64,000 nt of DNA, from contig VNWV01000009.1 of NCBI GenBank assembly GCA_009801085.1, positions 424,501 to 488,500 of the forward strand, written 5' to 3'. The DNA is from Lasiodiplodia sp. COLG20. Its lineage: Eukaryota; Ascomycota; Dothideomycetes; Botryosphaeriales; Botryosphaeriaceae. A model generated the notes under the pieces. That model did no database searches. It was not told the origin of the DNA and saw only the letters and a program-made list of their open reading frames with translations. Position numbers and translations under genes: made by a program. Below are positions 22,733 to 33,678 of the stretch, piece after piece (position 1 is the stretch's first letter; each line of letters begins with the position of its first letter).

Positions 22733-24263
22733 TTACACCTTTTCATGGCCGGAAATATCTTCCCCACGGTTTATTTGCACCCTCTTATCTTCGCCGCCAC
22801 TCACGATGCCTACTTCCTGATCCCAGGCAACGCCAAACACCTTGACGCCATCACCGCCTACTCTTCTCTCGCTGTCTCCTTCAACGCTCTCCCGTGTGAT
22901 CCGGTACATCGGCTCGCCAACCTGACCGCCGCCAGCATCGCCATCAGTCTTAACACCCGCATTCACACTCCTGACGTCCCATATCCTGCACGTTCCGTCA
23001 TGACTACCGCTCACCAGTCCGTATGAATCCCCAGGTCGCGAGCCCAGCGCAACAACGGCATTAGAATGGCCACGGAGAGTCAGTGCAGCGACGGAACGGG
23101 CATCGACGCGCGGATCAAAGAGAGTGATGTGGCGCGCGCTGGTGCCAGCGGCCAGCAAGCGCAGTTCCGGAAGAGCGCACAGGCTGAGCAGAGATTGTGC
23201 GGTAGTGCGGGTGTCGACGCATGTTCCGGTTGGCATATCCCAGGTGCGTAGGGTGTGGTCCCAAGAAGTTGAGTAGGCGACGGTCGGATCAGTGGGCGCA
23301 AAGATGGCGGCAGAGACGGGAGCGGTGTGCCCATGGAGCATTTGAAGAGGACCACGTTGAGCGGCAGGTTTTCCGGAAGCCTGTTGCGAGTCTTTCGAGG
23401 TCGTCTTTCGGCGTTTGTTGGAATGAGTGGAGGCGCTGGGCAGCAGATTCGCAGGGGCAGCAGGTGCACCGGCGGGCGTTGTGCTCCAGACGCCAACGCT
23501 GCCGTCGGCGGATGCGGAGAGGATGCGGGAAGAGGGCGTGTGAACGGCGACGCTGTCCACGCTAGCCTTGTGGCCGTATAGCTCCAGGGTCGGAGTGAGA
23601 GACGAAGAGCTCAGAAAGTCGCCTTGACCCTCGCTGTATGTCCAGACACGCAGCGTCCGGTCCGCGCCGGCTGAGACGATGCTCGTCGGGGATAGGAACC
23701 TGGCAGAGGTGACATAGGAGGTGTGGCCGCCCGTTGCCGGCGAAGTCGCTAAAACTTCTGAAGCTGAAGAATCCCAGACGCGCAGCAGGCCGTCGTAACA
23801 CGCCGACAATACTCTCTCCTGGCCGGTAGCCACGGTCTGCTTGCTCCACTGCGCCGCTTGCGATTGCGCCGACAGAACGTCCACATCGGAGACCCAGTCG
23901 TCATGCTCGAAGGAGGCGACATGCACCGGCGGGACCAGAGCGCGCACGTACTCGACGGTGAGGGTGGTCTCGGCGGAGATGCCGTTCGCGGTCAAGAAGT
24001 CGTCTATCGAGGCGCGCAAGAATTGGCCATTGATGAGAAACTCGAAGGGAATCGGCCGCGGGGTCTCGAGCAAATCGTTGACGAGGGTCGACAGGGCATA
24101 GCGGCGGAGGGCTGGCGGAGGCAAAGGTCAGCGGGACGTCGACGGGCGGGCACGGCTGGGGCTCACAAGTCGAGACCAGAAGCTCGCCAGGATTCTGAGG
24201 GATAGCGATGTCCGGGTGGCGCGTGGTGAGCTGGATGCGCACCTGGGCCGGCTCGTTCGCCAT
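22733..24263 (-). CDS. YTM1: Ribosome biogenesis protein YTM1 (WDR12), WD40 repeat protein
   Basis: Two exons: complement of 22733-24111 and 24167-24263, 491 aa, the normal length. The 55-nt intron lies inside the N-terminal NLE (Notchless-like) domain; the join reads GELLVSTSLRRYALSTLV. The rest is a WD40 propeller with recognisable repeat ends (LLRVWD, RTLRVW, GSVGVW, HTLRTWD, GTCRIWD) and a Lys/Arg-rich insert (NKRRKTTSKD). Ytm1 forms the Nop7-Erb1-Ytm1 complex in the nucleolus, and its NLE domain is pulled by the AAA ATPase Rea1 during pre-60S maturation. Confidence 0.96.
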
Positions 24264-25111
24264 GGCTTCGCGTGCTTTCGGGGTGTGGTGGACAAAAAGC
24301 AGCAGCAGCGATCCAAAATTTCCAGAGCAGCTCCCCCGAAACGGTTTAGCGGTCGGCGTTGGCCAGCAGCAAACGCCGCGGGCGGCATGCGGATCGCGGC
24401 GGCACACTGGGCCAGCCCGCAAAACCGCCCGCTGCTGCACCACCACTCTCACTCGCACTCGCCCACGCTGCTCCGATAGGACGCCGGCGTCCTGCACGCC
24501 GGCATCCGGCCGCGCCTGCGAAGCACCGCCCTTCTCGCGCGCTGGCGCCGTGCCCGTGAATGAAAGCACGCCACGTACGGCCGTTGTTGCGAACTGCCTG
24601 TGAGGAGGGGGCGCACACATGACCCAGCTCGCGATGCGAGTGCGTTGCCTGCGCGAGCCTGGAGCGGTGCCATCATCGGTGCGGAGAAGGCGCCTCGCCA
24701 TCATCTAACTCTTCGGGTCTGAGCGTCGACCCCTATTCTCACCACATGGCATGAGTGACCTGAGGAGACGTGTCGATATCATTGGTAATCGGGGATACAC
24801 CATCCCTAAGGAATCACGCATCGCTAGTGTACTCGGAGGATGATTCAAAGAGAGCAGAGGCATGGAAAAGGGAAAAGGGAAAACAAGACAATCAAAGGAT
24901 CACCGTTCCGAAGCCGAACCAAGCACGTAACTCTTCGCTTTCCATGATGATTCGATCCTCAGACAACTAGACGCCACCCTTGCTGCCTCCGACCCGTTTG
25001 CTCCAGTTCCCTCAACGAAAGACCGTGCGTGTCTTGCAAGATGAGCGGTGGAGACCAGGCCGCGGCAGTAGTACCAGATGCCTTGTTGCGCGCACCGAAT
25101 CCGCCCCCCGC
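24264..25111. other. Upstream region of YTM1 and 3' flank of the 14-3-3 gene
   Basis: Both flanking genes are on the minus strand. The first ~450 bp is very GC-rich, and the part near 24,780-24,970 is less so. No gene recognised. Confidence 0.45.
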
Positions 25112-26411
25112 TTAGGACGCAGGAGCGGCCTCCTCGGTCGTCTCAGCAGCCTTGGGCGCCTCCTCGGCCGGCTTGTCCTCGGCCTTGGGTGCCTCGGACG
25201 CGGGCTCAGGCTCGTTGCCGTCCGACGAGGTCCAGAGGGTGAGGTTGTCGCGGAGAAGCTGCATGATCAGAGTGCTGTCGCGGTACGACTCCTCGGACAG
25301 CGAGTCGAGCTCGGCAATGGCGTCATCGAAGGCCTGCTTGGCCAGGTGGCACGCACGGTCGGGCGAGTTGAGGATCTCGTAGTAGAAGACGGAGAAGTTG
25401 AGCGCAAGACCGAGGCGGATGGGGTGCGTGGGCGTCAGCTCGGTCTGGGCAACATCGGTGGCGGTCTGCAAATCTTCGTCAGCTGCGGCTCGTCTCAATG
25501 GCAACGGCACATGGCGGACGCACCTTGTAGGCCTCGTGCGCGGCGGTGGCGGCGACCTTGCGCTTCTCGCCCGAAGCGAACTCGGCGAGGTAGCGGTGGT
25601 AGTCACCCTTCCTGTTGGGCCGGGCGTATTAGTAGACTGCGCGGACGCGCGCCCGGCGTGGGTGGGTTGACGTACATCTTGTGGTAGAAGACCTTGGACT
25701 CGCCGGACTCGGCCTTGGGGATCAGAGACTCGTCGAGCACGTCGAGCACGTCCTGGCAGACTTTCTCGAGCTCCGTTTCGATCTTCTGGCGGTACTCGCG
25801 GATGGTGCCGACGTGCTTGTCGGAGCCCTTCGACTCCTCCTTCTGCTCGATCGACGAGATTATGCGCCACGACGCACGGCGGGTACCGACGACGTTCTTG
25901 TAGGCGACGGACAGAAGGTTGCGCTCATCCACAGTGAGCTCACCGCCGAGCTGCGACAGCTGCTGCGTTAACCACGTGCTTTCCTCAATGGCCTTGCCAG
26001 CGCGGCGAGGGCGGGCATACCTTTGCAACTTCCTGTGGTCCGCGTCAGCTGCTCAGCTCGCTCATGTTCAATGCTCATGGTGACTGACCTTCATATACGT
26101 GACCATCTCTGTGCAGGAGCAGCGTCAGCGACCAGCGGCACGCCAGGAGGGGAGGGCGTGACGTACCATCGTAGCGCTCAGCCTGCTCGCACAGGCGGGC
26201 GAGGAAAGTTTTGCTGAAGCAGGGTCAGAACGAAGCGTCTGCGGCTAGTGGGCGCGGCAGCGGCGTACCTCTCACGCTGGACGGCGGCGGCAGGTCAGCA
26301 CAGGCTCTTCTCACGGCAGCCACGGTGACGGCGGCAGAGGGGGCGGGCGGCGGTCTCGCGATTAGGGGGGCGGCGAGAGCGGGCCCGGGGCAGACTTACT
26401 TCGTTGGCCAT
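25112..26411 (-). CDS. 14-3-3 protein (BMH1/ArtA type), eight exons
   Basis: Exons: complement of 25112-25465, 25524-25611, 25676-25950, 26021-26032, 26089-26108, 26167-26213, 26269-26276 and 26400-26411, 271 aa. Spliced, the N-terminus reads [33 protein letters not shown], then [20 protein letters not shown]. The phosphopeptide-groove signatures are intact, including [28 protein letters not shown] and [16 protein letters not shown]. The C-terminal ~35 residues are an acidic Glu/Ala/Pro tail. 14-3-3 dimers bind phosphoserine/threonine proteins and act in signalling, polarity and cell-cycle control. Five of the eight exons are short (12, 8, 47, 20 and 12 nt), packed into the first ~400 bp; introns are 55-123 nt. 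Every junction keeps frame. The first intron (123 nt) is long for this window and may carry regulatory sequence. Confidence 0.95.
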
Positions 26412-27443
26412 TTCGACGGTGGACGGGCGTGTGGTGCGGGCAGTGGGAGATGCTGGGGGTGGGATGGAGGAGGGAGGAGAGGGTTGTGTAGGTTTGCGAT
26501 ATGGTGTTGGGGGAGAGAGTGACGGGACGAGGGCCGGTGGATTAAGTGCTTGCCAAGCGTTTTCCAAATGCCCCGCGCAGCAGCGAGCGCCTCTGCGCAG
26601 GAGGCTACTGCCCACGCCCGGTCCAGCAAGATCTGGCGCGCCCAAGCCTGCGCCCTCGCACACGCACCCACTCCACGCGCCCACACGCACATGCGACCGC
26701 CAGAAAAAAAAATCTCCCGCCGCCGCGCAGCCGCTCCGCCAGGCAGCCGTCGCGCGCTGGCCCGCCGGTTTTTTTCGCATGCAGAGCGCTGCGGGCCGCC
26801 AATCAGCGCCCGCCGCGGCCAGGCCCCGTGATCCGGCTCCTGGCTGTGTCGCGCGACGATCTCCAGGAGACGCACTCGCGCCCATTGTTTTGCTCGCCTC
26901 GCGCCCTTCTCCTGGCAGCCCTGGCCCACGAGCCCCGGCTGCACTCTCGGCCGTGCTCCAACAGCGTCAGCGAGATCTCCCTGCCCGCGATCCGGCCGGC
27001 CAGCATGGCCCTGAGAGTCGACTCTTGCAAGCGCTGAGGCTGGCGCGTCGGCAGCCGCGGCGCCCCCGTCTTCTATTTCCGCCTGTGGCATCGCGTGCCG
27101 CTCTATGCTACATGTGTTCGCCGCCCCCCTCTCCAGCCGCCCTCCTGGGCTGGCATCCCACCGCCTCGGTGTGCGGGAGATCTTCAATATAGCGTTTCTA
27201 GAAGAAATTGCCTGACGCGGTCCGAAGCGCTGGCCTCTGCACCCCTCCCAGACTCCGCCTTCCTGCGCGCCCTCTTGCCTTGCCGTCAAGCTCCACACCT
27301 GCGAGACGACGGCCAGGCCTCGGGACCGGCAGTCAATGCGGCGGCCACTTCTCGTGAGGCTCGCTCGCACGCGTGCAATTTCCGTCAAGCCTAGAGCGTA
27401 GCTTGCCGTCTATTCGAATGCGACCCCACCGCTGGAGATGCTC
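26412..27443. other. Intergenic, GC-rich
   Basis: The stretch holds the 14-3-3 upstream region, then the 3' flank of the FMP32-like gene. Overlapping long frames on both strands (up to 330 codons) are Arg/Ala/Pro-rich and have no domain, so I treat them as chance frames. Confidence 0.5.
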
Positions 27444-28417
27444 TCACATGAGTAGTCTCCAGGCACCGAGAATAAGTGCTGCCGTACCGGTGCACACGCC
27501 CCTGTCCTTTGCGTTAACAGCGACATCTCGCGCAGCTGCCAGCCTCTCCGGGGAAACTTACATCAGCCACTGCAGAGTCGTGAATTTCACGGCTTCGAGC
27601 TTCTCCCTGAGCACCGCCGTCTCCTGTTCGATCCTCGTTTCGGTTTCCTTGAGTTTGAGTTCCTGCACGTTGGCCTCCTCCCTGATGCGGCCTTTTTCGA
27701 GGTTCAAGTCCAACCGGACGCTGGCCTGCGTACGCTGTATCTCGTCCCGCAGCCTGCTGTTCAGCTTCGCGATCTCGTTCGTAAGTCGTTCGTGTGACGC
27801 GCGCGTCAAAGACATCTCGGTCGAGTCGGCCGTCAGCAGTTCGGAGCGCAACTTTGCAAAGTCGACTTTCTGGGTGTACGTGGCCCGCTCCTGGTCCTCG
27901 CGGAGCACCATGGTCCGCGTGAGGTTTTGTATGCTGGATGTGTCGCGATTGTCAGCGCACCGGGGCGGGAACTTGGCGGCGCCGGAATGGGCTTGTCGGG
28001 GCTGAGCTCGACGCACCTCTCCTCAATCACATCGCTCAAGACTTTCATCATAGCCACCGCCTGTTCCTCCGTCAAGCCTTCATCCTTGAGCCTTTGCACG
28101 AACTTGAGCGTGTCGAAGTGGTGATCTTTGGGGCGAGCAGCTGTGGCGGAAAACGCTCGACGCGCCGTTACGGAGAGGCATTCCTGGCGCTCTCTTGCTG
28201 TTTGGCGCAGCGTGGCGCTGCTCGGAGGCGGCGCGCGCTCCTCGTATGCTCGTTGGACGCGGCAAGCCCAGGCGGCAGAGGCGAATCTCCGGGATTGCGG
28301 GGCGAGCATCGAATGGGTCTGGGGCGACCCCGCCTGGCTTCGAAGCATTGAGCTCTGGTAGATACTCGAGCGCAGCAGACGCGGGATTTTCGATGCAGAT
28401 GCGCTGGGCAGCGCCAT
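27444..28417 (-). CDS. Mitochondrial FMP32/MCUR1-family (DUF1640) coiled-coil membrane protein
   Basis: Three exons: complement of 27444-27501, 27562-27933 and 28017-28417, 276 aa. The N-terminal ~95 residues are rich in Arg, Ser and Ala with almost no acidic residues near the start, as in a mitochondrial presequence (a RRAFSATAARPK stretch marks a likely cleavage area). The conserved head FDTLKFVQRLKDEGLTEEQA follows, then a long coiled coil (about residues 135-250), and a short C-terminal membrane segment after LQWLM that ends GAWRLLM. This head, coiled-coil and tail-anchor order is that of the DUF1640 family, whose members (yeast Fmp32, human MCUR1/CCDC90) sit in the inner mitochondrial membrane and affect respiratory-complex assembly. 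Introns are 83 and 60 nt. Confidence 0.9.
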
Positions 28418-29076
28418 GGCGAACGGAGCGAAGAAGGAAGACCGGGTGTGGAAGAGCGCTTCTAGCCTGGTGGGGACTGGACTTCAGCCCGGGCAAATTG
28501 TCGTAGGTACCGTAAAGGCCAGTCCGACCTACGTCGCAAGAAAGAACGGTGGTGGGTGATGTCTGCCAATGTCCCCGCGGGCGCCGAGCTCGCAGGGATT
28601 CCCAGAGCGCGCGCACGGGCCCGCCGATGTCTCCGCCGACCACGTCAATGACGGGCCTTCCGCCGACAAGGGGGCGGGGTCTTTCCTTGCGCTCAGGGGC
28701 TCGCATGCTCCGCCTCGGACACTGGAGAATTGGAATTGCACCTTGGTCATGGCTTTCATAAGTTCTGTCTAGTAAGCACGCTTCCTATTGTACGGGCGCC
28801 CGGAACCACCATGCCAACCACTTCTCCCCTTTCGTGTTGACCGCATGCCGTCTACGATGCATGCTCATCGCCGCGCGTCGCTAAACTGCCAAGGTGTACC
28901 AAGCAAGACCTTCGAATGCGCGCTAATAGGGGCTCGATAGAGAAGAAGAGCAAAGAAGATAAAAACTAGAGAGGAAGAAAAAAGGAGGTGGTATCGCCGC
29001 CGCATCGTCTCGTCATTACCGTGCATGACTTGTCCTCCAGTGCGCTATCATCTAGCATAGGCCGCAATCGCGCCCT
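28418..29076. other. Intergenic between two minus-strand genes
   Basis: The stretch includes the FMP32-like upstream region and the 3' UTR of the phosphatase gene; a purine-rich patch (aagaagagcaaagaag type) lies near 28,940-28,990. No gene seen. Confidence 0.45.
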
Positions 29077-32000
29077 CTATCTGCCGTACTCCAAACTCGG
29101 GATGATCACCGGCCCGTACTTCATGGGCGCGCCGTAAAGGTTCTCGTTCTGAACCATGAAGTCTACCGCGATGCTTAGCTTGCCTCCGCCTTGGCCTGGC
29201 ACTGCCTGACCGAACGTGCCATTCACAATCTCTGGATCGTAGATGACACATGCAACATAGTTTCGACGACCCATCAAACGCTTCATCTCTCTGGGTTGGC
29301 CGTTCACATCCTGTGTGAAAATCTCCATCATCTCTTCCTTGGTGTCCGAGGGACTCTGCGTTGATCGGTGGCCGTTGGCAGGGACCCAGAGAGGTTTGTT
29401 GTTGTGGAGCATTCGCAGCACGTAGGAAGAAGGGGGGCTGTTGACCACACTGGAGGAAATGATCTGATACATCGTCTTGTGGTCTTGAAGGCGAGAGGGA
29501 TCGTGAACGAGGCCCGCTCCGCAACAGTTGACATCCCCAGATAGGAACGTCATCCGAAGAGACTTGTTGTGAGCAATGCCTTGAAGCGTGCGAATTAAGT
29601 AGGTGCGCTCGAGATCCTGAGAAATTACCCTTTAGTACATGATCGCAAGAGCCGGCGACGGAATACTCACCTTGGATTCGTGGGTCCATTGATCTCTAAG
29701 CTCATCTAGCACGTCAATCTCCCCAAAAGGACTTAGGATGCCGCTCATCAAGCCAGACTTGCCAACGGCTTTCTTGACCGAGTTGAAGCCGTCGCCAACA
29801 ACTCCCTTGGCGCCAACGACGCCGGCGACAGAGCTCGTAACCTTTCCAAGCATGTTGAAGGTGCCAGTGACGGCCTTCTTGCCGGTGGCCATGGTGCTGG
29901 CCAGATGCTCGACGGATTCCAGTCGCGGGTAGACCAAGGGCACAGGAATCATCCAGATGCAATGCTGGACGCTGGGCGGCAACAGTGCCACCTTCGGGAA
30001 AAGGCCCTGGTACGTCGGGCCAGCCATGACCTGATGGGGGTTCCTCTCAGATCGAGTGTCCGGACCCACCACCACGACCGACGGGCCCAGATACTTGACG
30101 AAATGCCAGCCCGTTCCGGTAATCGTGAAGAGGTCCTGGTCGTTGTTGACGTTGCGAAGAATCTCCAGTGTTGTATGGTGCTGAAAAAGGAGGTACATCT
30201 CAATGCCGATCCGCCCAATGTTCTTGAACATGTTGGAGAATTGCATGTACTCGGGATATGACCCCCAGCCATCGAAGCTGTTGCGCATGGTCAGCACATC
30301 TGGCCTGGGGTTGCAAGCAGCAAGGTTTAAGACTTACATGTCGTGATCGTCTAAAGCGAGGACGTGCGGGATCTGCGCGAACGCTTCGCGGAGATGTGGC
30401 TGATCGAAATGGCTCGTGTAGTAGTGAAAATACGCGTGGGTCACGTCTTCCTCGTGCTTCGCCGTCCACGGCGAATTCTTGCGGTTCTCCTTCCCGCTCG
30501 TGGACGTCCACTGCTTTAACAGAGGTATTTCCTTCCAGAGACGATCTGCATAGATCTGGTCGCCCAAGCCTAGCTGGACGTGGAAGCCACCGCACTCAAT
30601 GTGCTTCTGCAAAATATCTTTCCACATGTAGCCTACCCCACCAAGCTTCTGGCGCTCGTTGGCGCCAACGTTTAGCGCGAAGTCGTTTCCCGAGTGTGCA
30701 ATGAACCGCCAGCTCGTCTCGTGACGACCTGCAACGAGGAACTCGTAGCGTGTGCATCCTAAATGAGAAGTCACAGCGTATGTCCACTTGGCGGCATGGC
30801 CTTCTTCCATCTTGAGGTCGATATCGTACCGGTAGAAAATCCATCTTTGGTGGCTGTAGATCGGATTGGGCTTCAGTTGCCGGGGGTTGGGGGAAAGATC
30901 CACACTCTGATGGATGTGAATAGTAGGAGGCTGGGGCGCATCCGTGACCAGCAGGATGGAACCAAGCCAAATACCTCGCTCGAGGTCCATGTTGGTGTAG
31001 CGCAAATATGGCCCGAAATAGACACCGTTTGTGGGCTGGATTTTGTACATGTCCACTCCGGCTTGTGGGGGAGGGCCAGTGAAGCCAGCAGCCGTGGGGC
31101 TCGCCAGTCCTGCCATGCCAGGCATGCTCTCGTGGTACGTAGCTTGCTGCGGCGGAAACCCGGGTGACGCCATCGGCTTCCCGGAGAAAGAACCCAAGCC
31201 TGGTGAAGTCAGTGGATTGACAAAAGTTCCCGTGGGGGACAGGGGCTCGTTGAGGTTGAGCGGAGTGGGGCCTTTGGGGAACTCCCACTGAGTCGATTGA
31301 GTCGGAAGATGGATGTAGTAGTAATGGCCAGAGTTGGGATCGAGGTGGGCGATCCATCCTTCCGGGAGCGGTGGAGGCGATGCCGGGCCCGGTCCGGGGC
31401 CAGGAGAAGTGTTCTGCTGGTGAGGGTGGATCTGAAGAGGTGCCAGATTGCTTGGCCCAGCGTGCTGCACCGGTTGTGGCTGCACCTGCACGGGAGGCTG
31501 CGTGCCCGGTTGAGCTCCGGCGCCTGGCTGGTGGCCCTGTTGGTTCGCGAAAGCAGGATGTCCTTGTAGATTCGGATCAGCAGTCGTTCCTACGGGACCT
31601 GCTTGCGCAGGAGGCTGCTGGTTCACGGGAGCGGGCCGCTTGTCATTCGGGTAGCCTTGAGGAGCCTGAGGTTGCACGCTCGAGTACGCTGGAGGCGGTT
31701 CTTCGTTGACATTCATCCGCTGGAAATCCGACTCCAGCGTTTGTTCACCGGGCCGAAGACCAACGTTCGGGGCTTCTGCCCCGGGAGCGGTAGCCTGCTG
31801 GGCTGTGCTTTGGGCGGCAGATGACAGTGGCGGCGACGCTACAGCGGGATGGCCGGTCGGAGGAGTGGAGGAAGCCGGCTGCCTCACCTCAGAAAGGCCC
31901 TGGTACACCGTGGGAGGGCCGTGAGGCTGCGAGCCAGGCTGTTCCGTCGGGGTCCACGGCCGCTGGGGCGGCTGTTGAGCCTGCTGGGGTTGAGGGTTCA

Positions 32001-32928
32001 CTTGCGGCGGTTGCCCGCCGTACTGTTGCAGGCGTTGAGTGGCCGCCGCATTCTGACCTTGTATGTTGCTGAGCGTAGAAGGCCCAGCAATCCCGGCTGC
32101 TGCATAACGGGCCTCTATCCCCCCGCCCGGTGGGTGATCGATGGCGGGCGTTTCTGGCGGAGGCGGAGAGCCCCGCTGGGCTCTCGTGGTAGATGTAGAT
32201 GCGGTGGAGCTGAGACGGTTCACACCAGCAGGATTCGGTATTCTCAAAGCTTGTTGGTTTTGAGGCGGCGAGGCCGCTGTTGGCGGAGGCGGCCAGTACT
32301 GCTGGTGGTAGTCCGGATAAGGATTCGCCTCTGCTTCTGAGGGCTGCGACCCAGCGCGCTGGGGGGCCTTCTGGAACAGGCCCTCCTTGTCTGGAGTCTC
32401 GGGGCCCGGGGAGGCGGGCAGTGGTTTTGGCGTGCCTTGCCGCTTGTCCGCAGGCCTGCCCTGCGAAGACCCCGCGCGGCCGTCGTCCGCAGCGTACGGC
32501 GCGTAGGCGTATCCCGAGACGGTGGGGCGGTGCGGGTCACTCGCGTCGAATCGCGTGCGCGGGGAGCCTCCAGACGGGTTCCTGTATCTATCTTGCTCGG
32601 GCGTGTTGTTCCTGGACGCTCTCTCGCGCTCCGAGAGCGGCGTGTAAACGCGGCGCCCAGAACCCGACTGTGGGCGCGGACCGTCGTCGGGGTACGGCAG
32701 CGGACCGGAGGGAGGTGTCGACGTCGGAGCAGGGAAGTTGGGCACCGGCGGCGGACGGGCGAGGCCTTCGTTCAGGCTGCCAGCGGAGCCTGCGCGTGGG
32801 GGAGGCGAGGCGGCATTGTCGCGCTTGTTGATGCGCAGCGGGCCTACTGTAGGCGTCTCGGGAGTATTGTTCGAATGGCCCAAGAAGAGCTCCTCTTCTG
32901 GGCGGCCGTGGCGCCGCGAGCCGTCCAT
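29077..32928 (-). CDS. WW-domain / PhoD-like phosphatase fusion protein
   Basis: Exons: complement of 29077-29616, 29671-30277 and 30338-32928, 1245 aa. The start MDGSRRHGRPEE was chosen over an Arg/Cys-rich upstream extension. The first ~515 residues are disordered, Pro/Gln/Gly/Ser-rich, with PPPP and PPxY-like runs (EEPPPAYSS). A WW domain follows at about 521-552 (LPEGWIAHLDPNSGHYYYI, second Trp in QWEFP). A further linker leads to a long PhoD-like metallophosphatase region from about residue 633, with GLGDQIYAD (metal-binding Asp) and ALDDHD-IFDGWGSYP, the latter split by an intron but intact after splicing. The C-terminal part of the domain contains FLSGDVNCCGAGL. PhoD proteins are phosphoesterases; fungal intracellular relatives are mostly uncharacterised. 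The WW module should bind Pro-rich partners, possibly the protein's own N-terminus. Introns are 54-60 nt. Confidence 0.9.
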
Positions 32929-33678
32929 GGCCGTGGTGTGCAGAAAAAGTTGGCGGGATGAGGCGCGGCGATGACGACGGATTGGACAGGCGGGGTGGTG
33001 GGTGGTGTCTGGACAGCTGTGGCAGGCGCAAAGGGTGTCGCGGCGAGGCAACGCGCAGCGGCGATGGGAGAAGCTGCGCAACCGTCAGCGTGGAGGCAGC
33101 GTGTACTTCTGCAATCCAGGCGCGTGATATCGAGTCTACGCGCCCAATGGAGCTGCCCGAAGCCTGTGATGCGGCCGCGCCCAGACAGTCACAGCTCGGT
33201 CTCTAAGCGCGCGGGGAAGTGGCCCAGCGCGGCCTCCCACGCTGATTTGCCGGCCGCCGCTACGGCCAACCCTCGAGCCACCACGCGAAGTGCTCGAAGC
33301 GCCAACCATGAGCAACGGCTCGGCTCGGCGGCCATGGTGTTCCTGGTCTCGCCTTCCACGAGCCTCAGTCTATGTAGTCTTGCTGCCCCGTGCGGAAATG
33401 ACCAAGCGGGATTCGTCCATGCATTATCATGGCTCTTTGTTTGCTCGCGTATTATTGCCTCCATTCAACTGTACAGACAGCCCATTGCCTACGTGGGCCT
33501 TTGCACTAAAAAGTTGCATCCAATGCCGCATCCTACGCCCACCCGCCGCAATCGTGCGACCTCCTGCCGGTATCCAAGTCGTGGCAAATTTCCACATGCA
33601 CCACGTCCTACATTAGTTCAGCCTGTGGGGGCTCGGAGCTCGACAACTATCCAACTAACATCGCCCTGGCCACCGTAT
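32929..33678. other. Intergenic between phosphatase and ArfGAP genes
   Basis: Both neighbours are on the minus strand, so it holds the phosphatase promoter and the ArfGAP 3' flank. No gene recognised. Confidence 0.45.
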
